A stretch of DNA of 64,000 bases from Bradyrhizobium macuxiense. GTDB lineage: Bacteria; Pseudomonadota; Alphaproteobacteria; Rhizobiales; Xanthobacteraceae. A model generated the notes under the pieces. That model saw only the letters and a list, made by a program, of their open reading frames with translations. It was not told the origin of the DNA and ran no database searches. Within the stretch, counting starts at the first letter, position 1, and every line of letters begins with the position of its first letter. Positions 7,944 to 16,407 of this stretch are shown piece after piece. Position numbers and translations under genes: made by a program. Location: NCBI RefSeq assembly GCF_007993935.1, contig NZ_VITY01000006.1, positions 186,001 to 250,000 on the forward strand, in the 5' to 3' direction.

Positions 7944-8519
7944 TCAGAAATTCTGCACACTCGCCAACAGCGCGAAACCGAACAGCGCCAGCGCGCCGAG
8001 GATGAAGCCGAGCACGAACATGCCGACCCCGCCGCGGCGCTTCGGCGCCACCACCGGTACGGGCGGCGGCGCCGGCGGCTCGGCAACCGGAAGCGGCGTT
8101 GCCACCATCGCATGCTCGCGCTCGATCAGGCGGCGCGCCACATAGTCGGTGACCGCATCGACGATCACGGCCACGTCGTGCGATTCGGCGAGCACGATGC
8201 GGCCGAACCTCGTGTCCTGCACGAAGCGGTAGATGCGCTTGTCGCGGCCCATCAGCACATGCGCGACGACGTCGATCCAGAGCCGCGGTGTCTCGCCCTG
8301 GCTGATGCCGCGGTCGAACAAGTCGACCCTCGCCGGCACCTGCGCGAACAGCGGATCGAGCGCGTCGTTGAGGATCTCGAGCCGCGCCACTTCGGCATCG
8401 CGCAGCTCGACGACGACGCCGGTGCGGTCGGCCGCTTCGATCCGCGCCCGCCGCAGCGCCTCTCGCAGCGTCGGCCGCATCTCGCGCGCCTCGCTGCCGG
8501 TGTTCTGCGGATCGGACAT
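7944..8519 (-). CDS. Conserved hypothetical protein with a C-terminal membrane anchor
   Basis: I do not recognise a functional domain in this 191-residue protein. The first ~140 residues are soluble and mixed charge (LREALRRARIEAADRTGVVV, with a region rich in Asp and Arg), followed by a Pro/Ala linker (PLPVAEPPAPPPVPVV), a basic patch (KRRGG) and one C-terminal transmembrane helix (MFVLGFILGALALFGFALLA). This looks like a tail-anchored inner-membrane protein with a cytoplasmic N-domain. It lies upstream of the glycine-tailed gene on the same strand, separated by a family F repeat. An AAGG site precedes the ATG. Confidence 0.75.
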   Translation of the reverse strand: MSDPQNTGSEAREMRPTLREALRRARIEAADRTGVVVELRDAEVARLEILNDALDPLFAQVPARVDLFDRGISQGETPRLWIDVVAHVLMGRDKRIYRFVQDTRFGRIVLAESHDVAVIVDAVTDYVARRLIEREHAMVATPLPVAEPPAPPPVPVVAPKRRGGVGMFVLGFILGALALFGFALLASVQNF

Positions 8520-8732
8520 GCCTTGCGGCCTCGTGGTGACGGGTTTGCTTAGCCATTAACCTATCAGCAACCATGACGTCCGCAAAGGACGTTGGTTCCC
8601 AAGCACTTAGGCGATCACTTATCCCCAGATCAAAAAACCCACGCGGTGTCCCAAAAGCGGTCGACCCCACCCGGATGAACCGGATGGGGCCGCCGTCCTT
8701 GGACGTTTTCTTAGCTCTGATAATTCTGGCGC

Positions 8733-8942
8733 TCAGGCCGAAACCCGCGACGGCTCCTCGACGATCGAGAAGCGCACGCCGGCCTTGTGGCGGCTCTCTT
8801 CCGAGACTTCCTTCCAGCACTCTTCGGCTTCCTTGCGGGTCTTGAACGGACCGCGGACCTGGGCGGAGCCTTCGACGAGCTTGTGGAAGTTCATCGACCC
8901 GAACTCGCCGCCGATCACCCAGAAATTGCTGCCCTTGCTCAT
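8733..8942 (-). CDS. DUF4170 domain protein
   Basis: This 69-residue protein matches DUF4170: FWVIGGEF near the N-terminus, GPFKTRKEAEECW in the middle and a final strand FSIVEE. The family is common in alphaproteobacteria and has no known function. An AAAGGAGACTGACG stretch before the ATG gives a good ribosome site. It is divergent from the XRE-family regulator gene at 9186. Confidence 0.88.
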   Translation of the reverse strand: MSKGSNFWVIGGEFGSMNFHKLVEGSAQVRGPFKTRKEAEECWKEVSEESRHKAGVRFSIVEEPSRVSA

Positions 8943-9146
8943 CGTCAGTCTCCTTTGAAAAAACCGTGCTGCCTTTGCTCAGCCGCCTGAAACCTGATCC
9001 CCGCAACCTGCTCGCCGGTTCGACATTCTTGACAGAGCATCGCGAAGTGCGTGTCAGGAGATAAACGCGAAAAGCTGAAGTTCGTACAGATCCCTTGTTT
9101 TTTATTGGTGATGTCATGTAACATCTGAACTTGTAATAAATGTCGA

Positions 9147-9166
9147 TTTGTAAATTCTGTCACAAA
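9147..9166 (+). promoter_or_regulatory. Imperfect palindrome upstream of the acyl-CoA regulator gene
   Basis: TTTGTAAATTCTGTCACAAA is an inverted repeat whose outer five bases match exactly and whose seven-base arms match at six positions. It lies 20 bases before the start of a PccR/ScfR-type regulator gene. PccR sites are described as TTTGCAAA repeats, so this could be an autoregulatory site; the match is partial. Confidence 0.35.
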
Positions 9167-9185
9167 ATAGGTCAGGAAGGCTGCC

Positions 9186-10628
9186 ATGCCCGGCGAATCT
9201 GGAAAGAAGCTGTTCGTCGGGCCGCGGTTCCGGCGGATCCGCCAGCAATTGGGGCTGTCGCAGACCCAGATCGCCGAGGGGCTCGGCATCTCGCCCTCCT
9301 ACATCAACCTGATCGAGCGCAACCAGCGCCCGGTGACCGCGCAGATCCTGCTGCGGCTGGCCGAGACCTACGATCTCGATCTGCGCGATCTCGCCACCGC
9401 CGACGAGGACCGCTTCTTCGCGGAACTCAACGAGATCTTCTCCGACCCGCTGTTCCGCCAGATCGACCTGCCGAAGCAGGAGCTACGCGACCTCGCCGAG
9501 CTCTGCCCCGGCGTGACGCATGCGCTGCAGCGACTCTACGCCGCCTATACCGAGGCGCGCCGCGGCGAGACGCTGGTGGCGGCGCAGATGGCTGACCGCG
9601 AAGGTTCGCAGTTCGACGCCAACCCGATCGAGCGGGTGCGCGACCTGATCGAGGCCAACCGCAACTATTTTCCAGAGCTCGAGACCGCGGCGGAAACTCT
9701 GCGCGACGAGCTCAACGTCCCGACCGAAGGCCTGTTCACCGCACTCGCCACGCGCTTGCGCGAAAAACATTCGATCGTCACCCGTGTCATGCCGGTCGAC
9801 GTGATGCGCGAGACGCTGCGCCGTTTCGACCGCCACCGCCGGCAGCTCCTGATCTCCGAGCTCGTCGACAGCTCCGGCCGCAGCTTCCAGCTCGCGCTGC
9901 AGATCGGCTTTGTCGAATGTGGCGCGGCGATCGACGCGATCGTCAGCCGCGCCGGGCCGCTCGACGACACCGCGCGCAGGCTCTATCGCATCACGCTCGC
10001 CAATTACTTCGCGGCCGCCGCGATGATGCCCTACCAGCCGTTTCATTCCGCCGCCGAAGCCCTGAGCTACGACGTCCACGTGCTGGCGCAGCGCTTCAAC
10101 GCCGGCTTCGAGCAGGTCTGCCACCGCCTCACCACGCTGCAACGGCCGAACGCGCGCGGCGTGCCGTTCTTCCTGCTGCGCGTCGACAATGCCGGCAACG
10201 TGTCGAAGCGGTTTTCCTCCGGCACCTTCCCGTTCTCCAAGTTCGGCGGCACCTGCCCGCTCTGGAACGTGCATTCGACCTTCGACATGCCCGACCGCCT
10301 GCTCAGCCAGGTGATCGAGCTGCCGGACGGCACGCGCTACTTCTCGATCGCGCAGACGGTGCGCCGGCCGGTCGCGCCCTACCCGCAGCCGCAGCCGCGC
10401 TTCGCGATCGGGCTCGGCTGCGAGATCCGTCACGCGGCCAAGCTGGTCTATGCGACCGGGATGGATCTGGAAAAGGCCGAGGGCACCCCGATCGGCGTCA
10501 ACTGCCGGCTCTGCGAGCGCGAGAATTGCAGCCAGCGCGCCGAACCGCCGATCACCCGCACGCTGATCCTGGATGAAACGACGCGGCGGGTGTCGTCGTT
10601 CGCGTTTTCGAACGCGCGGGAGTTGTGA
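9186..10628 (+). CDS. Short-chain fatty acyl-CoA regulator, XRE family (PccR/ScfR/RamB type)
   Basis: The 480-residue protein has an N-terminal Cro/C1-type HTH (residues ~12-68: RRIRQQLGLSQTQIAEGLGI then SYINLIERNQRPVT), a middle ImmA/IrrE-like region and a C-terminal DUF2083-like domain with conserved cysteines (GTCPLWN, GLGCEIRHA, NCRLCERENC). This is the architecture of regulators that sense short-chain acyl-CoA and control propionyl-CoA carboxylase, glyoxylate-cycle or methylcitrate genes. The four C-terminal cysteines may bind metal. Start at the ATG at 9186, with AGGAAGG upstream. Its targets are not evident in the immediate neighbourhood; the nearest acyl-CoA genes are the beta-oxidation operon at 36-42 kb. 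Confidence 0.88.
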   Translation: MPGESGKKLFVGPRFRRIRQQLGLSQTQIAEGLGISPSYINLIERNQRPVTAQILLRLAETYDLDLRDLATADEDRFFAELNEIFSDPLFRQIDLPKQELRDLAELCPGVTHALQRLYAAYTEARRGETLVAAQMADREGSQFDANPIERVRDLIEANRNYFPELETAAETLRDELNVPTEGLFTALATRLREKHSIVTRVMPVDVMRETLRRFDRHRRQLLISELVDSSGRSFQLALQIGFVECGAAIDAIVSRAGPLDDTARRLYRITLANYFAAAAMMPYQPFHSAAEALSYDVHVLAQRFNAGFEQVCHRLTTLQRPNARGVPFFLLRVDNAGNVSKRFSSGTFPFSKFGGTCPLWNVHSTFDMPDRLLSQVIELPDGTRYFSIAQTVRRPVAPYPQPQPRFAIGLGCEIRHAAKLVYATGMDLEKAEGTPIGVNCRLCERENCSQRAEPPITRTLILDETTRRVSSFAFSNAREL

Positions 10629-10630
10629 GA

Positions 10631-10888
10631 TCAATCCACAGCGGCAAACGCCTTGCACCACCCGTCCTTGCCGATGACACCGTCCACCACCTTGCAGCCG
10701 TCGGGCGCGACGAACAGTGTGCACAGACCGCAGGAGTAGATGCCGTTCGGCGTGTCCTGATATTCGGCCTGCGGTTTTGTCATTTTGTCGGAAGCGGCTG
10801 CGCGTCGCAGCAGGAGCGCAGCGGGAAGTCCTGCGATGGCTGCGCCGACGAAAGCGCGCCGCGAGCGTGCGGGTCGTTGTTTGGCCAT
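10631..10888 (-). CDS. High-potential iron-sulfur protein with Tat signal
   Basis: The 85-residue product begins with a twin-arginine signal (SRRAFVGAAIAG...), so it is exported folded to the periplasm. The mature part has four cysteines in the HiPIP order: YSCGLCTLF, DGCKVV and GWCKAF, which ligate a single 4Fe-4S cluster. HiPIPs carry single electrons between membrane complexes. The frame is open much further upstream, but the ATG at 10888 gives a full Tat signal and follows a GGAGG-like stretch. The gene is convergent with the XRE regulator; the stop codons are two bases apart. Confidence 0.88.
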   Translation of the reverse strand: MAKQRPARSRRAFVGAAIAGLPAALLLRRAAASDKMTKPQAEYQDTPNGIYSCGLCTLFVAPDGCKVVDGVIGKDGWCKAFAAVD

Positions 10889-11374
10889 TGGAGTTGTGCC
10901 TCCATTTGTCAGCGGTCGAAATTGTACCCGCCATTGCAAGCGAAGCGAACAGTCCCACCGTCGCAGCCCAACACGCGGTGTCATCACCCGCGAAAGCGGG
11001 TGATCCAGTATTCCAGAGACAGCAGTGTTAGAGCCGGGAGGCCGCGGCGTACTGGATCGCCCGGTCAAGCCGGACGATGACAGGTGAGGATGGGACAAAG
11101 CTCCTCCCACGTCGTCCCTGCGAAAGCAGGGACCCATACGCCGCGGCCGGTGTTGTGAATGGGACTCGTCGTTCCGATGTGACGCATCAATCCGCATCGG
11201 TGGTTATGGGTCCCTGCTTTCGCAGGGACGACACTGAATGCCTCGCGGCGCCTGTGAGTCGCACATCCGCCGTCGGGCAAATCAGCGCCGGGGGCCACGC
11301 TCCCCTCGTCATTCCGGGCGGGCGAAGCAAGCCCCGGAATGACAAGGGGACGGACGCGCAACCGGCGCGACCAC
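10889..11374. other. Repeat-rich intergenic region
   Basis: There is no convincing gene in this 486-base gap. It holds three palindromic units in a row: a 104-base unit (10979-11082, ends gtgtcatcaccc and acgatgac, with the hairpin tcacccgcgaaagcgggtga inside), the family D repeat at 11111-11232, and a short inverted repeat at 11308-11343 (gtcattccggg / cccggaatgac). Confidence 0.7.
11111..11232. repeat. Intergenic palindrome, family D copy 1
   Basis: This 122-base element starts gtcgtccctgcgaaagcagg and ends cctgctttcgcagggacgac, with inner gacccatacgccgcgg and ggttatgggtc. A near-identical copy lies at 43850-43971. Confidence 0.85.
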
Positions 11375-11812
11375 TCAAGGTTTGCGCAGATTGAGCGAGA
11401 AGCGCAGGTTGAGCGGCTGCAACATTTCCGGCGGCGGTGCCTCGCCGACATTGCCGCGCTTCAGGATGGTGCGCAGATCCTCGGTCGCGCCGGCGTCGTT
11501 GAACGCAGGAAACGTGACGCGCTCGACGGTGCCGTCCGGGTTGAGCCAGGCGCGCACCACGAGCGTCGGCGGCGGCCCGTTCTCCTTGCCGGAATGCTCG
11601 ATCACCCAGTTGCGGAAGCGATTGGCGACCGTCTCGTCGGCCGCGATCCATTCCTCGAACCGGTATTTGACCAGCTTGGCGAACTGCGCCCAGGACGGCG
11701 GCGCCTGTTCGGGATTGCGAAAGTCTTGAGCATGGCCTGGCGCCGGGGAGAAGACGAGCAGGCCGAACGAGAGCACGAGCGTGCCCCGCAGAATGAGCAT
11801 GGTTCTGGACAA
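11375..11812 (-). CDS. Periplasmic protein with a TonB C-terminal-like domain
   Basis: The 145-residue protein has a signal peptide (hydrophobic LRGTLVLSFGLLVF, cleavage after PGHAQ). The C-terminal ~80 residues (VVRAWLNPDGTVERVTFPA...) resemble the strand-helix-strand pattern of the TonB C-terminal domain, where a conserved basic pair around a glycine precedes the second strand. It has no N-terminal anchor like true TonB, so it is probably a stand-alone periplasmic version of unknown function. The ATG at 11800 is an alternative start. It lies just downstream of the protease gene on the same strand. Confidence 0.65.
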   Translation of the reverse strand: MSRTMLILRGTLVLSFGLLVFSPAPGHAQDFRNPEQAPPSWAQFAKLVKYRFEEWIAADETVANRFRNWVIEHSGKENGPPPTLVVRAWLNPDGTVERVTFPAFNDAGATEDLRTILKRGNVGEAPPPEMLQPLNLRFSLNLRKP

Positions 11813-11864
11813 GGGTTGACCGCAGACAGCAGGCTGACAGGACGACGCGAGAGCAACTAGTCGC

Positions 11865-12611
11865 TCATTGTTGCAGGCATGTGACGCGCGCCGAGATGCT
11901 GGCGGCGCGATGCGCGCGGGACGCGGTGCCGCTCATCTGCGGCCGGTCGTCCTCCTGGAAGCGCACGCCATGTGCGGCAAGAAAGGATTTGGCGTGCGCG
12001 GCATCGACCGCCAGCACACGATCGATCGTGGTCCTGCGGCTCACCACCCCTTCGACGAGGCCGCGGGAGTCCAGCACCGGCGCTCCGCTGGTGCCGAAGG
12101 TGACATTCGAGCGCAGCACGAGATGCTCGGGATCGCGCAGCGTGGTGTCGACGAACGCGTTGCCGAGGGATCCGCCATGCGCGAGCATCGGCTTCAGGCG
12201 GTCATAGGCCTCGGCGAACACCATGTCGTTGGCGACGGACGGGCTGACGCGCGGAAATACCGCTGCGAGGCCCAGCGTGCGCGGGACCTTGATCAGGGCA
12301 ATGTCGCTCGCAGCCAGCGCCACGACGCGCGCTGCAACGGCGCGGCCCTCCTTGCTGACGACAATACGGGCGCAGTCCACGACTGCATGACGCGCGGTCA
12401 GCATGTGGCCGAGATCGTCGACAAAGAACGCGGTGCCGTCGAGCCGCTGGCTGACGGCAGGCGGGCCGTCGACGTCGCGCGCCAAAGGCTTCGCCGCCTC
12501 GATCTTCCGCACCGGTTGAAACGGCGAGAATGGCACCTGCGCCGCGGCCCGTTGCGGCGTGAAGCCGGTGAGCGCGCAACCGATCGCGATACCGCAGGCC
12601 AGCCGGATCAT
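11865..12611 (-). CDS. Trypsin-like serine protease, secreted
   Basis: The product (248 residues from the ATG at 12611) has an N-terminal signal peptide ending near QRAAAQ, then a chymotrypsin-fold domain with the triad blocks in order: LTARHAVVDC (His), ASDIALIKV (Asp) and FGTSGAPVLD (Ser). It is therefore probably an active periplasmic protease. No PDZ domain is visible, unlike DegP. The start is uncertain: the frame is open to 12749 and no strong ribosome site precedes the ATG at 12611. The 52-base gap to the TonB-C-like gene suggests possible co-transcription. Confidence 0.75.
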   Translation of the reverse strand: MIRLACGIAIGCALTGFTPQRAAAQVPFSPFQPVRKIEAAKPLARDVDGPPAVSQRLDGTAFFVDDLGHMLTARHAVVDCARIVVSKEGRAVAARVVALAASDIALIKVPRTLGLAAVFPRVSPSVANDMVFAEAYDRLKPMLAHGGSLGNAFVDTTLRDPEHLVLRSNVTFGTSGAPVLDSRGLVEGVVSRRTTIDRVLAVDAAHAKSFLAAHGVRFQEDDRPQMSGTASRAHRAASISARVTCLQQ

Positions 12612-13060
12612 GCGGGCAGGCAATTTCGCGCGCGTCACCGATACCGCGCCGCCAACAATCGAAACCAGGTGATGCACCCTCAGACCCCAACCCTGCCCGA
12701 CGCCGCCGCGCAAGCCGCGCGCTAGCAGCGTCTGTACATTACACCGCACTCTCTACTTCATTTCGCGCGGCGTAGCCGATTTTCCGAGACGACATTTTGT
12801 CGGCGATCCAAGGCGATCCAGGCACGCGCGGCGCAATGCGCGCTGCTCGGCTTGAGCGGGGATCGCAGACCCGGGTGATGGCCGCGTGCCGATCCAGCCT
12901 AGACTACCCGCGCTCCGTCCGTGTCCCACCTATGTGATTGGTCTGGCTGGAGAATACGCCGATCGCGGCATCGTCAATGGCAGCCTACTTCTGTCCGCGC
13001 TCATTTTATGATATCAAAAAATATCAGCAATTATGCTGGATGCATCAGGGGTTTGCTCCC
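12612..13060. other. Intergenic region with an AT-rich inverted repeat
   Basis: There is no gene I can support in this divergent gap beyond a possible upstream extension of the protease. The stretch from about 13000 to 13035 is unusually AT-rich and holds the inverted repeat TGATAT-CAAAAA-ATATCA (13009-13026), 35 bases before the SPFH gene start. This may be its promoter or operator region. Confidence 0.45.
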
Positions 13061-14032
13061 ATGACCATGCAAGACCATTCCGCTTCAGGCCTTTCCACGA
13101 TCAAGGTCAGGGTCGACGACCGGCCGGCCATCCTTGTCGGCAGCGGCTATGTCGCGCTTCTGCTCGCGCTGTTCTTTCTCGTGCTCACCGTCTGGTGCGG
13201 CTACGGCGCGTTCATGCACGCCTCGACCTGGTCGCTGCTCGGCGCGCTGCTGAGCCTGATCGTCGCCATTCTGTTCGGCTCGTCGATCTATTCGCTGCAG
13301 CCGAACGAGAGCGCGGTGCTGACATTGTTCGGCGCCTACGCCGGCACGGATTCCACGCCGGGGCTGCGCGCCACCGTGCCGTTGTTCAAGATCGCGAAAG
13401 TATCGCAGCGCGTCCGCTACCATGAATGCGGCAAGCTGAAGGTCAACGATCTGATCGGCAACCCGATCGAGATCGGCGCCGTTGTGGTCTGGCGCGTCGA
13501 CAACAGCGCCAAGGCGATCTTCCAGATCGACGACTATGCCGACTTCGTCGGCGCGCAGACGGAATCGGCGCTGCGCCACATCGCCGGACGCCATCCCTAT
13601 GATTTCGACGAGGCGGTCGCGCATGCGGGTCCCGACGAGGCCGCCAGCCACGACCAGGTGGCCGCACGCACGCTGTCGCTGCGCGAGAGCGGCGATCAGG
13701 TCACCAACGAGTTGATCGTCGAACTCAAGGAGCGCCTTGCGGTGGCCGGCGTGACCATCAACGAAGCCTGGATCAACCATCTCGCCTACGCGCCGGAGAT
13801 CGCCCCGGTGATGCTGCGCCGCCAGCAGGCGAGCGCGGTGATCGCCGCGCGCAAGCTCGTGGTCTCGGGCGCGGTCGACATCGTCAAGGAGGCGCTCGAC
13901 AAGCTGAAGGAGCAGACCGACATCGATCTCGATCCCGAACGCAAGGCGGCGATGGTGTCGAATCTGCTTGTGGTGCTGGTCTCCGACAAGGATGCGACGC
14001 CGGTCGTCAACACCGGAACACTGTATGCCTAA
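13061..14032 (+). CDS. SPFH/Band 7 domain membrane protein
   Basis: The 323-residue protein has two predicted transmembrane helices (GYVALLLALFFLVLTVW and LLGALLSLIVAILFG), followed directly by an SPFH domain (from SLQPNESAVLTLFGAY through VRYHECGKLKVND and IGAVVVWRVDN) and a C-terminal helical region with QASAVIAARKLVVSGAVDIV. SPFH proteins oligomerise on membranes and organise microdomains or protease regulation (stomatin/HflK type). The start at 13061 was chosen because TCAGGGG lies ~10 bases upstream; the frame is open to 12938. Its last eight bases overlap the next gene, so the two are translationally linked. Confidence 0.85.
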   Translation: MTMQDHSASGLSTIKVRVDDRPAILVGSGYVALLLALFFLVLTVWCGYGAFMHASTWSLLGALLSLIVAILFGSSIYSLQPNESAVLTLFGAYAGTDSTPGLRATVPLFKIAKVSQRVRYHECGKLKVNDLIGNPIEIGAVVVWRVDNSAKAIFQIDDYADFVGAQTESALRHIAGRHPYDFDEAVAHAGPDEAASHDQVAARTLSLRESGDQVTNELIVELKERLAVAGVTINEAWINHLAYAPEIAPVMLRRQQASAVIAARKLVVSGAVDIVKEALDKLKEQTDIDLDPERKAAMVSNLLVVLVSDKDATPVVNTGTLYA

Positions 14033-14237
14033 GCGCGGGCGCCCCAAGGGGCCGGACAAGGAGCCGATCCTGCTGCGGCTCGGCGGCCCGCTGCTTGGCA
14101 TCCTCGACCGGCTGGCCGCCGCGGAATTCCGCTCGCGCCAGGGCCAGATCGAAAAGCTCTTGCACGAGGCGCTGGTCCGGCGCGGCGCCTGGCCGCCAAA
14201 CGCGGATGCGGAAGAGGAATCATCGGACTCCGGCTGA
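14025..14237 (+). CDS. Small basic Arc/ribbon-helix-helix-like protein
   Basis: This 70-residue protein starts inside the end of the SPFH gene (8-base overlap). Its N-terminus is strongly basic (MPKRGRPKGPDKEP), followed by ILLRLGGPLLGILDRLAAA and SRQGQIEKLLHEALVRRG, which fits a strand-helix-helix DNA-binding fold of the Arc/MetJ type, with the RSRQGQIE turn typical of the second helix start. The acidic tail is EEESSDSG. It may bind DNA to regulate the operon or act as a partner of the SPFH protein. The family call is by pattern. Confidence 0.7.
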   Translation: MPKRGRPKGPDKEPILLRLGGPLLGILDRLAAAEFRSRQGQIEKLLHEALVRRGAWPPNADAEEESSDSG

Positions 14238-14514
14238 CACACAAGCGGCCGCGACGCCGGCGTGAGTCAGATGCCGCGGCGGCTCGATTACGCGCTGCGA
14301 GCGAGGGAGCGGACGTCGCGCGACAGCACAACCGGCCGGGGCTAATGCGAGCCAGCATGCGCGCGCGACATCCGCCCGAGCTAATGCCCATCCGTTGACG
14401 CGCCCCGGATCAGCGGCACGCAACGGCCCCCGCCTCTGCGCGGGACGCTGCGAAGCGCCGCCGCGCGAGAGTGACATCAGATCGATCTGCGCCGCGTTTG
14501 GTCGTCCGTGGCCG

Positions 14515-14850
14515 TCAGCTGCCCGGCGGCGAGTAGGCAGCCTTGAGCTTGGCCGCGTGCTGACGCACGACCTTGATCTCGTCCTGGGTAAACAGCCGGA
14601 CCAGCTTCACGTTCTGGATGGCGCCAGCCGCGACGACGATGCCGGTGATGGCAGGCGCGACGGTCGGATCCGGAACGTCGAAGATCACCATCACGCTGGG
14701 GCCGTCGGTCGCCATGCTGTACATCGAAATCAACTTGCCGCCGCCCGCCTCGATCAACTTCTTGGCCGCCTCCAATCGATTGGTGCTCGGGTTCTCCAGG
14801 ATGTTGTTGATCGCACGCGGCGTGTATTCCCCTGAGAGGCAGAAATGCAT
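14515..14850 (-). CDS. GYD-domain protein
   Basis: This 111-residue protein resembles the GYD family: an N-terminal strand MHFCLSGEYT, ITGIVVAAGAIQNVKLVRLF in the middle and MYSMATDGPSVMVIFDVPD with the D-G-P element. The family is a small ferredoxin-like fold with unknown function. The ATG at 14850 follows a GGAGGG site by about eight bases; the frame remains open to 14961 without a better signal. No operon partner. Confidence 0.82.
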   Translation of the reverse strand: MHFCLSGEYTPRAINNILENPSTNRLEAAKKLIEAGGGKLISMYSMATDGPSVMVIFDVPDPTVAPAITGIVVAAGAIQNVKLVRLFTQDEIKVVRQHAAKLKAAYSPPGS

Positions 14851-15231
14851 GGCAATCCCTCCATCTTTGTCTGGGAATGAAAAGGCATTCACCCGGGCGT
14901 CGCCCAGGGCAGAAGGAGATTTCGTACTGAAATGAAGAAGAAAGGGCCTGCCGATGGCCATGAGCGCTGCCGCTCATTCTCCGGAATTCGGCGTAACCGG
15001 TGGCAGCTCGCCGCGCAATCTACATCAAGTGCACGGCAAATGAAATCGCGTTCCTGCGTGACGAATGAATCGATCGATGATCGATGCGGCATGGAGGGGC
15101 AGCGTGCCTGACCTGACGCGCGCGCGTGACCTCACGCCATCTCTGCATCGGCTGTCGTGACAGCGCCTTGCAAACGCTGGCGATCTGCCTCAGTGTCCGC
15201 GTCTCCCGCAAGAACAAGAGAAAGAACACTC
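14851..15231. other. Intergenic region without a recognised element
   Basis: This is a 381-base divergent gap between the GYD and aldo/keto reductase genes. I see no gene, repeat family member or convincing operator. It presumably holds both promoters. Confidence 0.5.
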
Positions 15232-16182
15232 ATGAAGCATCGTCCGCTCGGCCGCTCCGGTCTCACCGTCCCTCCCCTCTGCTTCGGCTGCAACGTGTTC
15301 GGCTGGACGGTCGACGAAGCCTCGTCGTTTCGCCTGCTCGATACCGTGCTCGATCAGGGGCTGACGTTCCTGGATACGGCCGACGTCTATTCGCGCTGGG
15401 TGCCGGGCCATCACGGCGGCGAGTCCGAGACGATCATCGGCAAGTGGATGAAGGCGCGCGGCAACCGCAATCGCGTCATTCTCGCCACCAAGGTCGGCAT
15501 GGATATGGGAGGCGGCAATGTCGGGCTGAAGCCGGACTACATCGCGCGCGCGGTCGAGGATTCGCTGCGACGGCTGCAGACCGATCACATCGACCTCTAC
15601 CAGTCCCACAAGGACGACGAGACGACGGCACAGGAAGAGACCCTCGCGGCCTACGACAAACTGATCAAGGCCGGCAAGGTCAGGGCGATCGGCGCTTCGA
15701 ACTTCTCGCCGGAGCGGCTGCAAGCTGCGCTCGATATTTCCAAGGCGAGCAACCTTCCCCGCTACGAGAGCATGCAGCCCGAATACAGCCTGGCGGAGCG
15801 GTCGAGCTACGAAGGCGCGCTGCAACGCGTCTGTGTTGAGAACGACGTCGGCGTGATCACGTTCTTCTCGCTGGCCGCCGGATTCCTGACCGGCAAATAT
15901 CGCTCGGAGAGCGACTTCGCCAAGAGCCCGCGCGGGACGCGCAGCATTCCAAAATACATGAACCCGCGCGGTCTGCGCATCCTCGCCTGCCTTGACGAGG
16001 TCGCCGCGGAAACCCGCGCCGAACAGGCCGCGGTCGCGCTTGCCTGGCTGATGGCCAAGCCCGGCATCACCGCTCCGATTGCCAGCGCGACCAAGCCCGA
16101 GCAAGTCGCAACGCTGGTCGCGGCGGCGAAGCTCGAGCTCAGCAAGAACCAGGTCGAACGGCTCGATGCGGCGAGCGCATAG
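15232..16182 (+). CDS. Aldo/keto reductase
   Basis: The 316-residue protein is a (beta/alpha)8 NAD(P)H-dependent aldo/keto reductase. The catalytic Asp and Tyr are in FLDTADVYSR, the Lys in ILATKVGMD, and the His position in DLYQSHKDDE. IGASNFSPERL and the late segment IASATKPEQV match the cofactor-phosphate region. It fits the YajO/YghZ-like group acting on small aldehydes, but the substrate is unknown. The ATG at 15232 follows an AAGAGAAAGAAC purine-rich stretch. Confidence 0.9.
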   Translation: MKHRPLGRSGLTVPPLCFGCNVFGWTVDEASSFRLLDTVLDQGLTFLDTADVYSRWVPGHHGGESETIIGKWMKARGNRNRVILATKVGMDMGGGNVGLKPDYIARAVEDSLRRLQTDHIDLYQSHKDDETTAQEETLAAYDKLIKAGKVRAIGASNFSPERLQAALDISKASNLPRYESMQPEYSLAERSSYEGALQRVCVENDVGVITFFSLAAGFLTGKYRSESDFAKSPRGTRSIPKYMNPRGLRILACLDEVAAETRAEQAAVALAWLMAKPGITAPIASATKPEQVATLVAAAKLELSKNQVERLDAASA

Positions 16183-16220
16183 CGCGGCGTAATTCAGTGG
16201 AATAGCGACGACACCGTGCT

Positions 16221-16373
16221 CCTCTCCCCGTTCTTACCGAGAGAGGGTTGGGGTGAGGGGCTGGCTCCGCACGCACAGTGAACAGTCGGACTCGCGGAGG
16301 CTCCCCCTCACCCGGAACGCATCTAACGATGCGTTCCGACCTCTCCCCGCACGCGGGGCGAGGTGAAGTCGAG
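16221..16373. repeat. Intergenic palindrome, family E copy 1
   Basis: An element of about 150 bases with the outer motifs cctctccccg...ggggtgagggg and ccccctcaccc...gacctctccccgc. It resembles the copy at 42252. It lies between the convergent aldo/keto reductase and htpX genes. Confidence 0.75.
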
Positions 16374-16407
16374 CCAGTTGCTCGATCCGAAGTAAATTCA
16401 CCTAGCC

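Noticed and set aside
7078-9117. A single minus-strand open frame spanning three gene regions
   Set aside because: The frame runs through a palindrome and out of phase across two genes that have their own starts and stops (7944-8519 and 8733-8942); only its last 256 residues form a plausible protein.
9108-9125. gatgtcatgtaacatc as a second Zur site
   Set aside because: Only five-base arms match and the core lacks the TGTTATAAT...AACA pattern; the adjacent genes have no link to zinc.
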